Of a stretch of DNA of 64,000 nucleotides, positions 53,504 through 62,619 are shown in pieces. Origin of the DNA: Bacteroidota bacterium (GTDB lineage Bacteria > Bacteroidota > Bacteroidia > Sphingobacteriales > Sphingobacteriaceae). Within the stretch, counting starts at the first letter, position 1. Every line of letters begins with the position of its first letter. Position numbers and translations under genes: made by a program. The stretch lies in assembly GCA_013288685.1 (NCBI GenBank), contig JABDBM010000002.1, forward strand, positions 1-64,000. Direction: 5' to 3'. The notes under the pieces are model-generated. The model had not been told where the DNA came from. It ran no database searches and was given only the letters and a program-made list of their open reading frames with translations.

Positions 53504-54379
53504 CTACCTCAATCCTTTGCGATACTCCAATGGTGAAATCCCTTCATGCGTTTTAAAAAACTTGCCAAATACCGATTGATCCGAAAAATGAAGCCGGTCG
53601 CTTATTTGCGCTATACCGAGATCCTTGTTTTGCAACAGCACTTTAGCCTCCAGCACAATTGCCTTGTCAATCCACTCTCCGGCTGTTTTGCCAGTTTGCC
53701 GTTTTATCACTTCCGAAAGATATTTGGGTGTAACATTCAAATTATCAGCGTAAAAGCTAACTGATCTTTGTCGCCAAAACTCTTTGGTAAGCAGATTTCG
53801 GAATTTAATAAACATTGAGTTGCTATCGTCGGGCCGGGTGGTATTTATACTCCTGCTTTTATGCAGCGCATCTATTTCATGTATCAACAGGTAGATATAG
53901 CCCCGCATTAATGCCGATTCGTGCGAGTGGGCGTGGTCATACGTTGTCCTGATCAGGTCAAATACAGGGTTAATCCGCGCTAAATCTGCTACTTCCAGCT
54001 TTAATGCGTGCAGGTCGTTATCTTCAAAAAAACGATAACGGTTAAGGTAGAAGATATCAGCGCGGGGCTCTAACAAAAACTTATCGGTAAAAAACAGCAC
54101 CTCCATTTGCGGCTTTGTTGCGGCCTCACTAAAACTGCGGGTAACATTTGGCGCTACGGTAATTATCGCCGGCCCCGTAATAGCCACCGCGGTTAAATCG
54201 GCCTGCAGGTTTATGACGCCTTCCTGAAGTAACAAAATAGCGTAAGTTTCCGTGCGAAACGGCTCGTCTGTAAACAGAGGCTGTTTGCCGGCAGCCACAA
54301 AGAAATAATCATTTCTTTTGACCGCCAGGTCAAAAGCCTTTTGCAGCTTTCCGATGGAATATGTGCTGATCTCGTCCAT
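53504..54379 (-). CDS. AraC family transcriptional regulator
   Basis: 291 residues: N-terminal cupin-like part (about 10-130) and C-terminal helix-turn-helix pair (about 195-290, SVSFYADNLNVTPKYLSEVIKRQTG, IAQISDRLHFSDQSVFGKFFKTHEG). It lies upstream of, and in the same direction as, the pirin-like gene and efflux operon and is the likely regulator. Confidence 0.92.
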   Translation of the reverse strand: MDEISTYSIGKLQKAFDLAVKRNDYFFVAAGKQPLFTDEPFRTETYAILLLQEGVINLQADLTAVAITGPAIITVAPNVTRSFSEAATKPQMEVLFFTDKFLLEPRADIFYLNRYRFFEDNDLHALKLEVADLARINPVFDLIRTTYDHAHSHESALMRGYIYLLIHEIDALHKSRSINTTRPDDSNSMFIKFRNLLTKEFWRQRSVSFYADNLNVTPKYLSEVIKRQTGKTAGEWIDKAIVLEAKVLLQNKDLGIAQISDRLHFSDQSVFGKFFKTHEGISPLEYRKGLR

Positions 54380-54392
54380 TAGTTAAATTTAA

Positions 54393-54872
54393 CTATTTAA
54401 CCCAAAACTCGTCCGTATAATTATCGATAAACGGATGCTCGTGTGTTTTTGCCAAACTATCACGAATGCCCTCTAAAACCAAAACCGGCAATTCTGTCTC
54501 CAGGTAAGGAAAGAGTTCGCGTTCCTCAAAACGAATGTGGTTTTTCAGTAATTCCGCAAAAAAATCATATTCTTTTTTAGTGTTTAGCCCGTTTTCAATA
54601 ATCTGTTGAAACCATCGGGTCAATATCCGGTGATCATCTCTCCCTTTGTCCGTTAGCCGGCATTGCAACCGGTTAAACAGCAATTCTTCTTCCTCTTGAA
54701 AATGTTGTTTTAAATGTTCCTCCCAAAAAAATTGCACATATTTATCTATCCGGTCAAAAGCTATTTCGTTTTTAAGGCCTTGTTTTATTTTCCAGCAAAA
54801 CAACAAACCACCGTGATGATCGCGGGAAAATGTGATGATATAATCGCTTCGTTTTATGGGGTTGGTTTTCAT
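54393..54872 (-). CDS. Hemerythrin HHE domain protein
   Basis: 159 residues from the ATG at 54870-54872. The helical bundle shows the iron ligands of HHE proteins: His-His in SRDHHGGLL, His and Glu in EEHLKQHFQEEEELLF, His in DDHRILTRW and His and Glu in KNHIRFEERELFPYLE. Such di-iron proteins bind oxygen or handle nitric oxide and iron-cluster repair (YtfE/RIC-like). The setting beside a truncated globin and cbb3 oxidase supports an O2/NO role. The longer frame from 54941 adds 23 residues of no evident function. Confidence 0.85.
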   Translation of the reverse strand: MKTNPIKRSDYIITFSRDHHGGLLFCWKIKQGLKNEIAFDRIDKYVQFFWEEHLKQHFQEEEELLFNRLQCRLTDKGRDDHRILTRWFQQIIENGLNTKKEYDFFAELLKNHIRFEERELFPYLETELPVLVLEGIRDSLAKTHEHPFIDNYTDEFWVK

Positions 54873-55024
54873 AGTTGATGTAGTTTTTGTAACTCCGGTA
54901 CTCCCTTTGCCTTTTACCCTTTTTGCCAATATGTGTCGCATAGACGAGTCACCCCCGATCTTCTCCGGCTTTAAGCGGATCGACCACCCCGATCTACTTC
55001 GCAGATAGGGAAAAACGCATCGTT

Positions 55025-55411
55025 TTACACAATAACGTTCTTAACATCCTTCATTACAGCCAATTTACTTTGAAACATTATCGCCATCAGCTCTGCCCGC
55101 TTCTTTGCATCTTCGGCCACGGCGCCTTTAAAATGGGTATCTACCGCCTGGCTAAACAATTGCAGCCAGCGGTTAAAATGAGCGGCGTTAATTAACAACG
55201 GCGCATGCTTGGCAAAAGGATTTCCTTTAAAACCGGGCGCGCCGAACAAAGCCGCGTTCCAAAAGGCATACATTTTATCCAGGTGTGGTTGCCAGTCGTC
55301 CTTTATCACAGCCAAAAATACCGGCCCTAATATTTCATCGGCGCGTACGCGGGTATAAAAATCATCTACCAGCGCTTTTATTGAATTTATGTCAATTATG
55401 TCGTTCATCAT
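55025..55411 (-). CDS. Truncated hemoglobin, group III type
   Basis: 128 residues. Globin pattern with VDDFYTRVRADEILGPVF, KMYAFWNAALFGAPGFKGNP, then the proximal His in AAHFNRWLQLF. It binds heme and, in this family, likely O2 or NO. It lies between hemerythrin and the cbb3 oxidase genes, all on the minus strand. Confidence 0.9.
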   Translation of the reverse strand: MMNDIIDINSIKALVDDFYTRVRADEILGPVFLAVIKDDWQPHLDKMYAFWNAALFGAPGFKGNPFAKHAPLLINAAHFNRWLQLFSQAVDTHFKGAVAEDAKKRAELMAIMFQSKLAVMKDVKNVIV

Positions 55412-55528
55412 ATTTATACAAGTTTTATGCTTTATTCGCGGTTATCTTATATCCGGTCCCAATATAAAATATCCCAACTCCCAAATCACCACAATCATTC
55501 CATAATCACCGCAATTTCAAAAACTAAA

Positions 55529-55939
55529 TCAAAACAACTTCACCGCCAGCGATGTGATAATAAAATAACCCGTCCAGGCAGCAAACAGAATAATGCCCAC
55601 CAGCAGCCACCAGGGGATACTTTGCGGTGTTTCACTGCCGTGTAGCATAAACGTTTTTTGGTCGCCTTTGCTGTAGGCGTTAATCATCAAAGGTAACACA
55701 CCTTCCACAATTTCGTCTTTTCTAATTCCTTCAATCGCAATAGCCGGACCGTTACGTACCACAAAAGGGATAAATTTTACACCCTCCTTACCATGCTGAT
55801 CTTTACTTACAACTTTTAAAGTATGGCTGCCATCCACCAGTTTGCGGGTGTCCAAATCAAAAGCTACCGGGGCGGGGAATTCTCCTACCGGCACCGCCTC
55901 ATCATCAATAAATAACGTAACAAAACTTTGGCTTCGCAT
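55529..55939 (-). CDS. Membrane-anchored protein of the cbb3 operon, unknown function
   Basis: 136 residues: an Ig-like beta domain (about 5-90, VPVGEFPAPVAFDLDTRKLVDG and SHTLKVVSKDQHG) and one C-terminal membrane segment (IPWWLLVGIILFAAWTGYFII). Without a signal peptide the topology is uncertain. It is three bases from the gene before it and the last of the oxidase operon. It may stabilise or assemble the oxidase; I do not recognise a family. Confidence 0.65.
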   Translation of the reverse strand: MRSQSFVTLFIDDEAVPVGEFPAPVAFDLDTRKLVDGSHTLKVVSKDQHGKEGVKFIPFVVRNGPAIAIEGIRKDEIVEGVLPLMINAYSKGDQKTFMLHGSETPQSIPWWLLVGIILFAAWTGYFIITSLAVKLF

Positions 55940-55942
55940 TTT

Positions 55943-56221
55943 TCAATCGTTTAGTATCATATTTTTTATATGCTGACTGTCTTTTTCAGCTGGTTTTACC
56001 AGGCATTTTATGGTGGCGATAAGCACATACAGGGTAATCGCAATCATTATCGCTACTATCAAATAATCCCATGTGTTATCAGGACCGGGCCCGTGTGCGA
56101 TGCCCTGCAACACTTTAGGCTGTTGCTTTTTACAGGCTTCACAGGCTATAGTTTTACTTCCGGCAAGCAATAATATTGCTGTTAAAAAGTATTTTTCTGC
56201 AATATGTTGCTTCGTTTTCAT
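55943..56221 (-). CDS. Small membrane protein of the cbb3 operon, CcoQ-like in position
   Basis: 92 residues. An N-terminal signal-like segment ends at a Cys pair (ACEACKKQQP); one membrane segment follows (TWDYLIVAIMIAITLYVLIATI) and a polar tail. It overlaps the cytochrome subunit gene by four bases (ATGA). Size, single segment and position recall CcoQ, but the sequence is not clearly homologous. Confidence 0.6.
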   Translation of the reverse strand: MKTKQHIAEKYFLTAILLLAGSKTIACEACKKQQPKVLQGIAHGPGPDNTWDYLIVAIMIAITLYVLIATIKCLVKPAEKDSQHIKNMILND

Positions 56222-57234
56222 TTGGATTTTTTTAATGATGCGATAATTTTCGCTACTTCTTCTTCGGTTACTTTTTTCGAATTATTGCCCCAGTTGCCCC
56301 GTTCGTGGTTGATAATGGCAGCTATTTCGCCGGGACTTAAATTGTTGTTGGTACCCACCGGCGGCATTATGCCATAGCCTTCACTTACCCGGCCATTATA
56401 GCCCTGCATAATAATGGTTACCTGCACTTCGGGGTTATCATTTAAAACAACCTTGCTGCCTTTTAACGGCGGGAAAGCGCCAAGCAGTCCTTCGCCATTG
56501 CCCTGGTGACAGGTTTGACAATTGGTTGCGTATAGGGCCTCGCCGTTATAAGCTGGTTTCGCAGGCGTATTTTTGCCGGGACTATTTGTTGCTGCCGCGG
56601 CTTCGTTTTTTGCGTAGAGAAAGATGGGCGCGGGCTTACCGCCGGGCAACGGCACCTGTTTTAACGATTTTAAATAAGCCAGCAAAGCCAGCGCCCGATG
56701 CGAGGCAACAATCTTCCCGGTGATGCCTTTCCGGAATTCTTCGGGCACATTTACCGTTACATCCTCCGGGAAATTATAATCTTTCACCTCGAACAACCAT
56801 GCATACGATGGCATCACAGATGCCGCAACAACCGACCTTGGATTGTATAAATGCATCAGGTGCCATACGGTGCTTGGCTGGCGGTTGCCGATATTGGTCA
56901 AATCGGGGCCGGTACGTTCTGACCCCATCAGGGTGGCGGTGTTTCGCCAAACATCCATACGCTCGTTGCGGGCGTAATCAGCAGCAATGCCCGGGCGCAG
57001 ACCCCAAACTTTGTCCATATCCACATTTCGTACCTGCTGGGTATGGCATGCTATGCAACCTTCGGCTATAAAAACGATCTTACCCTCTGTTTCAAGCTTG
57101 GTTAAGGGTCTGCTGCCGGGGAGCGGTGCATTGTTCCGCTGGATATCCAAAGCAGGGATAATGGCCACAAACATTGTTAACGCCACGAAGAAACATAATG
57201 CCAGCGCGAAAAGTAGTTTATGATTGTTGTACAT
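56218..57234 (-). CDS. ccoO: cbb3 oxidase cytochrome c subunit, CcoO fused to a second cytochrome c
   Basis: 338 residues. One N-terminal membrane segment, then a CcoO/FixO domain with heme motif CIACH, QVRNVDMDKVWGLRP and axial Met in SVMPSYAWLF. After a linker (about 215-235) a second cytochrome c domain has CQTCH and axial Met in GIMPPVG. The second domain takes the part of CcoP but with one heme instead of two. It lies 12 bases downstream of ccoN in the operon. Confidence 0.88.
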   Translation of the reverse strand: MYNNHKLLFALALCFFVALTMFVAIIPALDIQRNNAPLPGSRPLTKLETEGKIVFIAEGCIACHTQQVRNVDMDKVWGLRPGIAADYARNERMDVWRNTATLMGSERTGPDLTNIGNRQPSTVWHLMHLYNPRSVVAASVMPSYAWLFEVKDYNFPEDVTVNVPEEFRKGITGKIVASHRALALLAYLKSLKQVPLPGGKPAPIFLYAKNEAAAATNSPGKNTPAKPAYNGEALYATNCQTCHQGNGEGLLGAFPPLKGSKVVLNDNPEVQVTIIMQGYNGRVSEGYGIMPPVGTNNNLSPGEIAAIINHERGNWGNNSKKVTEEEVAKIIASLKKSK

Positions 57235-57245
57235 GACTGTTTTAT

Positions 57246-59300
57246 TTAAGCTATTGGATTAACCTTTAGTGTATCCGCCTGTTCTATCCGCTCAAAAATT
57301 TCCTGCTTAATTTCGGCTTCGGTTTTAGTGTCCACCATGGTATACATGTTCCAGGCGAAAATTAAGTGCGATCCCCACATCAGCGAGCCACCAATGGCCC
57401 GCCATAGCCAGTAGGGTGCCATCATAATTAAACCATCAATAAAGGGTTTGCCTTGTACCCATGCCATTCCTTTCAGGGTACCGCCAATCATCAGCGGGAT
57501 GGTGTAAAACAGAATGCCAATCAAGGCCATCCAAAAGTGGGCGCCTACCAGGCCCTGCCTGGGCTCCCGGCCTGTTAGCCGGGGCACAAGCGTATAAATG
57601 CAGGCCCATAGCATAAAAGCAATGATGCCATACATAGTGATATGCGAATGCGCAACCGTAAAATCAGTGAAATGCCAAACCAAATTGGTGCTGCGGAAAG
57701 CTTCGGCGGTGCCTTGCGTAGAGCCTGTGAAGTAAAAGATAATACCCGTGAGGTAAAACGGCAACGTATAGCTGCGCGAAATTTTGTTGTAGTTGCCTCT
57801 GAAGGTCATCAGGAAATTAGTGGTGCCCGAAAATACCGGGATCAGCATACCCATACTACCTACAATTGCTACCGTTTGTAACCACCATGGGATGGAACTA
57901 AAGATAAAATGGTGCGTGCCGATAAGCGTGTAAAACAATATCTGCGACCAAAACGCCAGTATCCCTAAACTATAGGAGTAAATAGGCGTGTTGAGTTGCT
58001 GCGGTAAAAAATAATAAATGAGCCCGAGGTTAAACAGCATAAACCACATTCCCACTGCCTGGTGCATGTAATAGCCTTGTATTATGGTTTCGCCCAGGCC
58101 GTTTTGCCACCAGGGGATGTAGCCGACGGTTACAATTACTGTTAGGAACATCATAGCGGCGATGATGTACCAGTTGGATATATAAATCTCCTTTGTTTTG
58201 CGGCTGGCGATGGTTTGGATAAAATTGATCAGCGTGATAACGATGCCTAAGGCAAACAGCCCCATCACAGGCCAGGTATATTCACGGTATTCGCCGCCGC
58301 TGTTATTGATGCCGGCCATAAGCGATAAACTGCCTGCAATAACGGCAGTGTTAAGGAGGACAAGCGTTTGATACCCTTTTTTTATACTGAAAATGGCAGC
58401 GTTGCTAACCGTAGTTACCACATAATAGCCCAAACCGATCATTGCCAGCGACGACCATCCCCAAAACACCATATTGGTATGCACGGGCCGCAAACGGCCG
58501 AAACTTAGCCAGCTTACATGGTCAACATCGGGCGATACGAATTTGATACCCAGGTACTCCCCTATTGATGTACCAACTACCAGCCAAAAGGTTGCCGTGC
58601 CTAAAAACCATATAATCAACTTCACCACTGCCTGATCGACGTCGTGTTTTTTTGCGGCGCGGCGTTTTGATGCAAAAAAACGGATGGTGTTTACTTCAGT
58701 AATATTGTGTACCATCCCCTTTTCGTCTGCTGGTTTTTGATTGCCCGCCAGTTCGGCATTATTCAGGGTAAAGTCAAGCGCTTTTTTGCGTTTAAGCATT
58801 TCCTCGTAAAAGGCGTCGTTACAATCAACCATTTCGGTTATGTATTTGGCTTCCTTCCAAAGGCGCTGGTAACGGGTTTTTTTTACGAGGCTATTTAATT
58901 TAATGCAGATAAAAAACACGGCTGCAATGATAGGCAATAATACCAGCGCAAGCATAATCAGCATACCCGGGCTTGTTAATACACCATTATCTCCGGCGGG
59001 TATTTGGGCATTTGCCCGTATCGCAATAACTGTGAATGCGATTGATAGTAGCGTGGTTTTTATGCCTGTTGCTGAATTTTTAGGGGGATTAACCAACCTT
59101 GTGTGTTTTTTGCGGCCGCGTTTTACCAGGCGACTAATTTGCTGTTTATCAAGGTTGCTTACCTGTTGCGACTGCCTGTCTTTATCCATTTCGGTAATTT
59201 CCGCAGTTTCTTTTTGAAGCCGCAATGCCAAACGCAATAGCCATATCACTAATAAAAGGATTAAAAAAATACCTGATACGCTATAAAAGTTGATTTCCAT
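57246..59300 (-). CDS. ccoN: cbb3-type cytochrome c oxidase subunit I with N-terminal extension
   Basis: 684 residues. The first 200 are an extension with membrane segments near residues 7-25 and 105-125 and no counterpart in proteobacterial CcoN. The catalytic core follows: low-spin heme His in RPVHTNMVFWGW, CuB His in YMHQAVGMWF, His-His in LIGTHHFIF (with the cross-linked Tyr just before), and heme His in TVAHSHITMYG. It reduces O2 at low concentration and pumps protons. Start: ATG at 59298-59300, overlapping the end of the kinase gene region; a TTG at 59318 is possible. Confidence 0.92.
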   Translation of the reverse strand: MEINFYSVSGIFLILLLVIWLLRLALRLQKETAEITEMDKDRQSQQVSNLDKQQISRLVKRGRKKHTRLVNPPKNSATGIKTTLLSIAFTVIAIRANAQIPAGDNGVLTSPGMLIMLALVLLPIIAAVFFICIKLNSLVKKTRYQRLWKEAKYITEMVDCNDAFYEEMLKRKKALDFTLNNAELAGNQKPADEKGMVHNITEVNTIRFFASKRRAAKKHDVDQAVVKLIIWFLGTATFWLVVGTSIGEYLGIKFVSPDVDHVSWLSFGRLRPVHTNMVFWGWSSLAMIGLGYYVVTTVSNAAIFSIKKGYQTLVLLNTAVIAGSLSLMAGINNSGGEYREYTWPVMGLFALGIVITLINFIQTIASRKTKEIYISNWYIIAAMMFLTVIVTVGYIPWWQNGLGETIIQGYYMHQAVGMWFMLFNLGLIYYFLPQQLNTPIYSYSLGILAFWSQILFYTLIGTHHFIFSSIPWWLQTVAIVGSMGMLIPVFSGTTNFLMTFRGNYNKISRSYTLPFYLTGIIFYFTGSTQGTAEAFRSTNLVWHFTDFTVAHSHITMYGIIAFMLWACIYTLVPRLTGREPRQGLVGAHFWMALIGILFYTIPLMIGGTLKGMAWVQGKPFIDGLIMMAPYWLWRAIGGSLMWGSHLIFAWNMYTMVDTKTEAEIKQEIFERIEQADTLKVNPIA

Positions 59301-59318
59301 GTCAAATAGTTTACACAA

Positions 59319-60425
59319 TTAAACTGCAATTTTCACGGGCTGCATACCTGTATGCCTGTGATATACCGGCAGGCTGAAATAAAATATAGAACCGCCCCGC
59401 GTCCCATTTTCGGCACGTACCGAACCACCATGGCCGCTGATGATGTCTTTCACCATGAAAAGCCCCAGGCCCCTGCTATCACGTGGGCGGATGGATTTTT
59501 CGTGGCCACGATAGAATTTCTGAAATATCATTTCTTCCTGCCCTGCGGGTATTCCCACGCCCTGATCTGCCACAGCAACTTCCACATAATTGTGATCTAT
59601 TGTTGCATTTATAGAAATGTGTGAAGAGTAGTCCGAAAAGTTGACCGCATTAGTGACGTAATTGGTAAATACCTGGATAATTTTGTATTTATCGGCCTTT
59701 ACCCAAACCGAACCCGAAGTGCTTTTACTGAAACGATGTTGCGGAAATAAGGTTCTCATTTCGTTTATCATGATGTTTATCAGCTCATCCAGGTCGAACA
59801 CGGTTAAATTGTAGCAGGATGGGTGTTGCCCGTTTGGTGCGGGTGTCATATATTCGTCAAGCAGATTTGTTATGCAGTTAACTTGCATATCCAAACTGTT
59901 CAGCAGTTTAAGTGCGGATTTATCAGGTTTGCCCGCAAACATATTGATGAGCATCTGAACATTTAATTTAATAACCGTTAAAGGGTTACGCATTTCGTGA
60001 TTTACAATGGCCAGGCTCACGCATTCCTCGCCGGTTTGCTGGCTAATGTCTTCTATTACGCCAATCATTTGGTCGGGTGTGCCCCAACGGCGGTAGTATA
60101 AAATACCGGTAACACGCAAGCATTTAACCTGCCGGGCAGGGGTAATGATATTTACCTTTGTTTCGAAATGGGTTCCGGTTGCCAGGGCATGTTTAAAAGC
60201 GCGGATCAATTGGATGGCCTGCAGCGGCAACATTAAGTTCAAAATGCCGCTTAAGTCATCGCCCTGGGTTTTAGTCGCTTCAAGTATCTTTTTAGCCCTT
60301 GTACAAAATGATATTTTGCCGGATTGCAATGACAGTTTCCAGCATCCCTTAAAGATGCCGGTATGGGTATGTTGTAAGGTAATTTTTGGCCCGATAGCGG
60401 TCATTTTGGTGGCTTCCGTCGTCAT
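59319..60425 (-). CDS. PAS-domain sensor histidine kinase of the cbb3 operon
   Basis: 368 residues, soluble. PAS region (about 20-130, MIGVIEDISQQT at its end), HisKA domain with AIVNHEMRNPLTVIK, ATPase domain with TNYVTNAVNFSD, DQGVGIP and GLGLFMVKDII. It ends 18 bases before the ccoN ATG, so it heads the oxidase operon. It resembles the PAS kinase at 9944-11107. No heme-binding His typical of FixL can be named. The response regulator at 60657-62606, upstream past a repeat, is a possible partner. Confidence 0.88.
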   Translation of the reverse strand: MTTEATKMTAIGPKITLQHTHTGIFKGCWKLSLQSGKISFCTRAKKILEATKTQGDDLSGILNLMLPLQAIQLIRAFKHALATGTHFETKVNIITPARQVKCLRVTGILYYRRWGTPDQMIGVIEDISQQTGEECVSLAIVNHEMRNPLTVIKLNVQMLINMFAGKPDKSALKLLNSLDMQVNCITNLLDEYMTPAPNGQHPSCYNLTVFDLDELINIMINEMRTLFPQHRFSKSTSGSVWVKADKYKIIQVFTNYVTNAVNFSDYSSHISINATIDHNYVEVAVADQGVGIPAGQEEMIFQKFYRGHEKSIRPRDSRGLGLFMVKDIISGHGGSVRAENGTRGGSIFYFSLPVYHRHTGMQPVKIAV

Positions 60426-60530
60426 CCTTTTTCATTAATTTTAATGATGTAAAGGTCCGTCGGAATGCGGGTTTAATCAATGTATAGATTAAGGTTAAGG
60501 TGGTATCGATTAATGGTTTCGGAGCATTTT

Positions 60531-60648
60531 TGTAGAGACGCAATACTTTGCGTCTCCGCATACCGGTAGACGATATAAATGCGGATATGTAGGGTTATAC
60601 ATGTCGTAGAGCGAATGTCCGGGAGACGCGAAGTATCGCGTCTCTACA
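60531..60648. repeat. REP-like repeat of two inverted hairpins
   Basis: Left arm 60531-60557 (TGTAGAGACGCAATACTTTG then CGTCTCC) and right arm 60621-60648 are inverted copies with two differences. Each arm is itself a hairpin: GAGACGCAA-TACT-TTGCGTCTC on the left and GAGACGCGA-AGTA-TCGCGTCTC on the right. The differences between arms change both sides of the stem together. The pattern is that of REP/BIME elements. Confidence 0.75.
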
Positions 60649-60656
60649 TTTTAGGG

Positions 60657-62606
60657 CTAAAACTCGTGCTTTTTTATGCCCAGTTTTTTAATTTTTGAAT
60701 GCAGCGTAGTGGGCTGCACTTCCAGTATTTCGGCAGCGCCACCGGCGCCGCTTATTTTCCCGTTGCATTTTTTTAATACGGACAGTATATGCTCGCGGGC
60801 GTTATCATCAATAGATTTAGGCCTGGCTGCTTCGTAATAATTTGTTGCTGGCTGGGTATTATTGTTATAAAGCCGTGGCAGCGATATTTCTTTTATCATC
60901 GGTCCTGCCGAAAGCAGGATAGTGCGCTCCATTAAGTGTTCCAATTCGCGCACGTTACCTGGCCAGTGATAGGCGGTTAGCTGATCTAAAGCATAGTCAG
61001 AAAGACCTGTAATAGTTTTCCCGTTTTTACTGGAAAAATGTTTGATGAAATGATTAGCCAATGCTACTATGTCGTCCTTACGCTCGCGTAACGGCGGTAT
61101 GATTATGGGGAAAACATACAAACGGTAATACAAATCCAAACGAAAACGGCCTTCCTCCACTTCTTTTTCGAGCACCCGATTAGTGGCTGCAATAATTCTT
61201 ACGTTTATTTTTATAGGGGCCTTACCGCCTATGCGTTCTATTTCCTGCTCCTGCAATACACGGAGTAATTTTACCTGCAGTTCGGCGGGCATTTCGCCTA
61301 TCTCATCTAAAAAAATAGTGCCTTTATCTGCTTGTTCAAATTTGCCGATACGTTTTTCTATCGCGCCTGTAAATGCCCCTTTTTCGTGACCAAACAATTC
61401 TGACTCTATCAAATTTGCCGGTAGCGATGCGCAATTTACGGTTACCAACTGGTTTTTATTTCTTGCTGATAATTGATGGATGCTTTTGGCGATTCGTTCT
61501 TTGCCTGTACCGCTTTCGCCAAGTATCAGCACCGAGGTATCCAGCGGCGCTACTACCGATACCATATCCTGTACAGCCAGCATCTGATGACTTTTAACAA
61601 TCATGTTTTCAAAACCCTTTACTTCGGCGTTAAAAGCCGGCTTACTTTCAGGATAGGGTTTTATTTTGCTTAGCGGCCTGTCAAAATCCTGTTTTAAAAT
61701 AATACCGTCCATTGCGTTCATCAGCGGCCATTGCAGGCGGCTCAGTAACGATAAATGATCGGCCGAGTAGCCGTCGCTTTTACGGCTATAATACGCACAG
61801 TTGATAATACTCCCGTTTGGCATTAATAACGGGAATAACAGCATCGATTTTAACCTGAAGGTATTGGCAATTACTTTTTTTAAGGCATATCGTTTTAACT
61901 CATTATCAAATTCAACATCGTTAAAAAAACCGGCTTTTGTAGTAACGGGTATTAGTTGTTGTAACCTCTTTAGCTCGTCGGGACTTAAATTGGTCATTGT
62001 TAAAAACTCCTTGATCCCAATTGATTGATACTCATCAAAACCCGTTCTGAAAAAGTTAAGACCATCGTATAAAAACTCTCCCAGGGTTTCGGTAGTGATG
62101 CTCAAATAATCAAACGGAACGTGCGGCTGCAACCCGCGCGCAATCTTTAATAATTTTTTCTCCCATTCCGTCGGTTCGTCTGCCGCTTTGCTTATCAATT
62201 GCTCCAGTTCTTTTTCCTGCCGCAGCTTTGACTCCAAACTATTTTGATGACGGTAAAATGCAACATCAAGGGTAATCAACAACTCTTTTTCTCTAAATGG
62301 TTTAACCATAAAACCATAAGGCTGGGTGGTTTTTGCTTTCTCTAAAATACTTTCCTGAAAATTGGCAGAAAGGTAAACGAAGGCTATATTTTGAGCCGTT
62401 AGAGTTTTGGCCAGGTCGATGCCGCTTAAAGGGCCTTTTAAAAAAATATCCAATAAAACCATTTCGGGTTTTTGTTCCTCAATAAGCGCCAGTGCTTCCT
62501 TAACCGAATCGGCAATGCCGCAAACTTTATAGCCGGCACGGGTTAATATCAGCTTTAAATCAAGCGCTACCATTGACTCATCTTCTACTATTAATATCTT
62601 TTTCAT
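60657..62606 (-). CDS. Sigma54-dependent response regulator with central GAF-like region
   Basis: 649 residues. Receiver domain (1-120; phospho-acceptor Asp in LLDIFLKG near residue 53, Lys in VKPF), a middle region of about 200 residues (about 140-330) of GAF-like make-up, an AAA+ domain with GESGTGKE, GAFTGA and FLDEIGEM, and a Fis-type helix-turn-helix at the end (LEVQPTTLHSKIKKLGI). It is related to the regulator at 5741-7120, which lacks the middle region. It starts 14 bases after the HisKA_2 kinase gene, its probable partner. Confidence 0.92.
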   Translation of the reverse strand: MKKILIVEDESMVALDLKLILTRAGYKVCGIADSVKEALALIEEQKPEMVLLDIFLKGPLSGIDLAKTLTAQNIAFVYLSANFQESILEKAKTTQPYGFMVKPFREKELLITLDVAFYRHQNSLESKLRQEKELEQLISKAADEPTEWEKKLLKIARGLQPHVPFDYLSITTETLGEFLYDGLNFFRTGFDEYQSIGIKEFLTMTNLSPDELKRLQQLIPVTTKAGFFNDVEFDNELKRYALKKVIANTFRLKSMLLFPLLMPNGSIINCAYYSRKSDGYSADHLSLLSRLQWPLMNAMDGIILKQDFDRPLSKIKPYPESKPAFNAEVKGFENMIVKSHQMLAVQDMVSVVAPLDTSVLILGESGTGKERIAKSIHQLSARNKNQLVTVNCASLPANLIESELFGHEKGAFTGAIEKRIGKFEQADKGTIFLDEIGEMPAELQVKLLRVLQEQEIERIGGKAPIKINVRIIAATNRVLEKEVEEGRFRLDLYYRLYVFPIIIPPLRERKDDIVALANHFIKHFSSKNGKTITGLSDYALDQLTAYHWPGNVRELEHLMERTILLSAGPMIKEISLPRLYNNNTQPATNYYEAARPKSIDDNAREHILSVLKKCNGKISGAGGAAEILEVQPTTLHSKIKKLGIKKHEF

Positions 62607-62619
62607 ATTGATGTTTACC

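Noticed and set aside
54941-54985. Direct repeat CCCCGATCT before the hemerythrin gene as an operator
   Set aside because: Nine bases only, no symmetry and no match to a known site.
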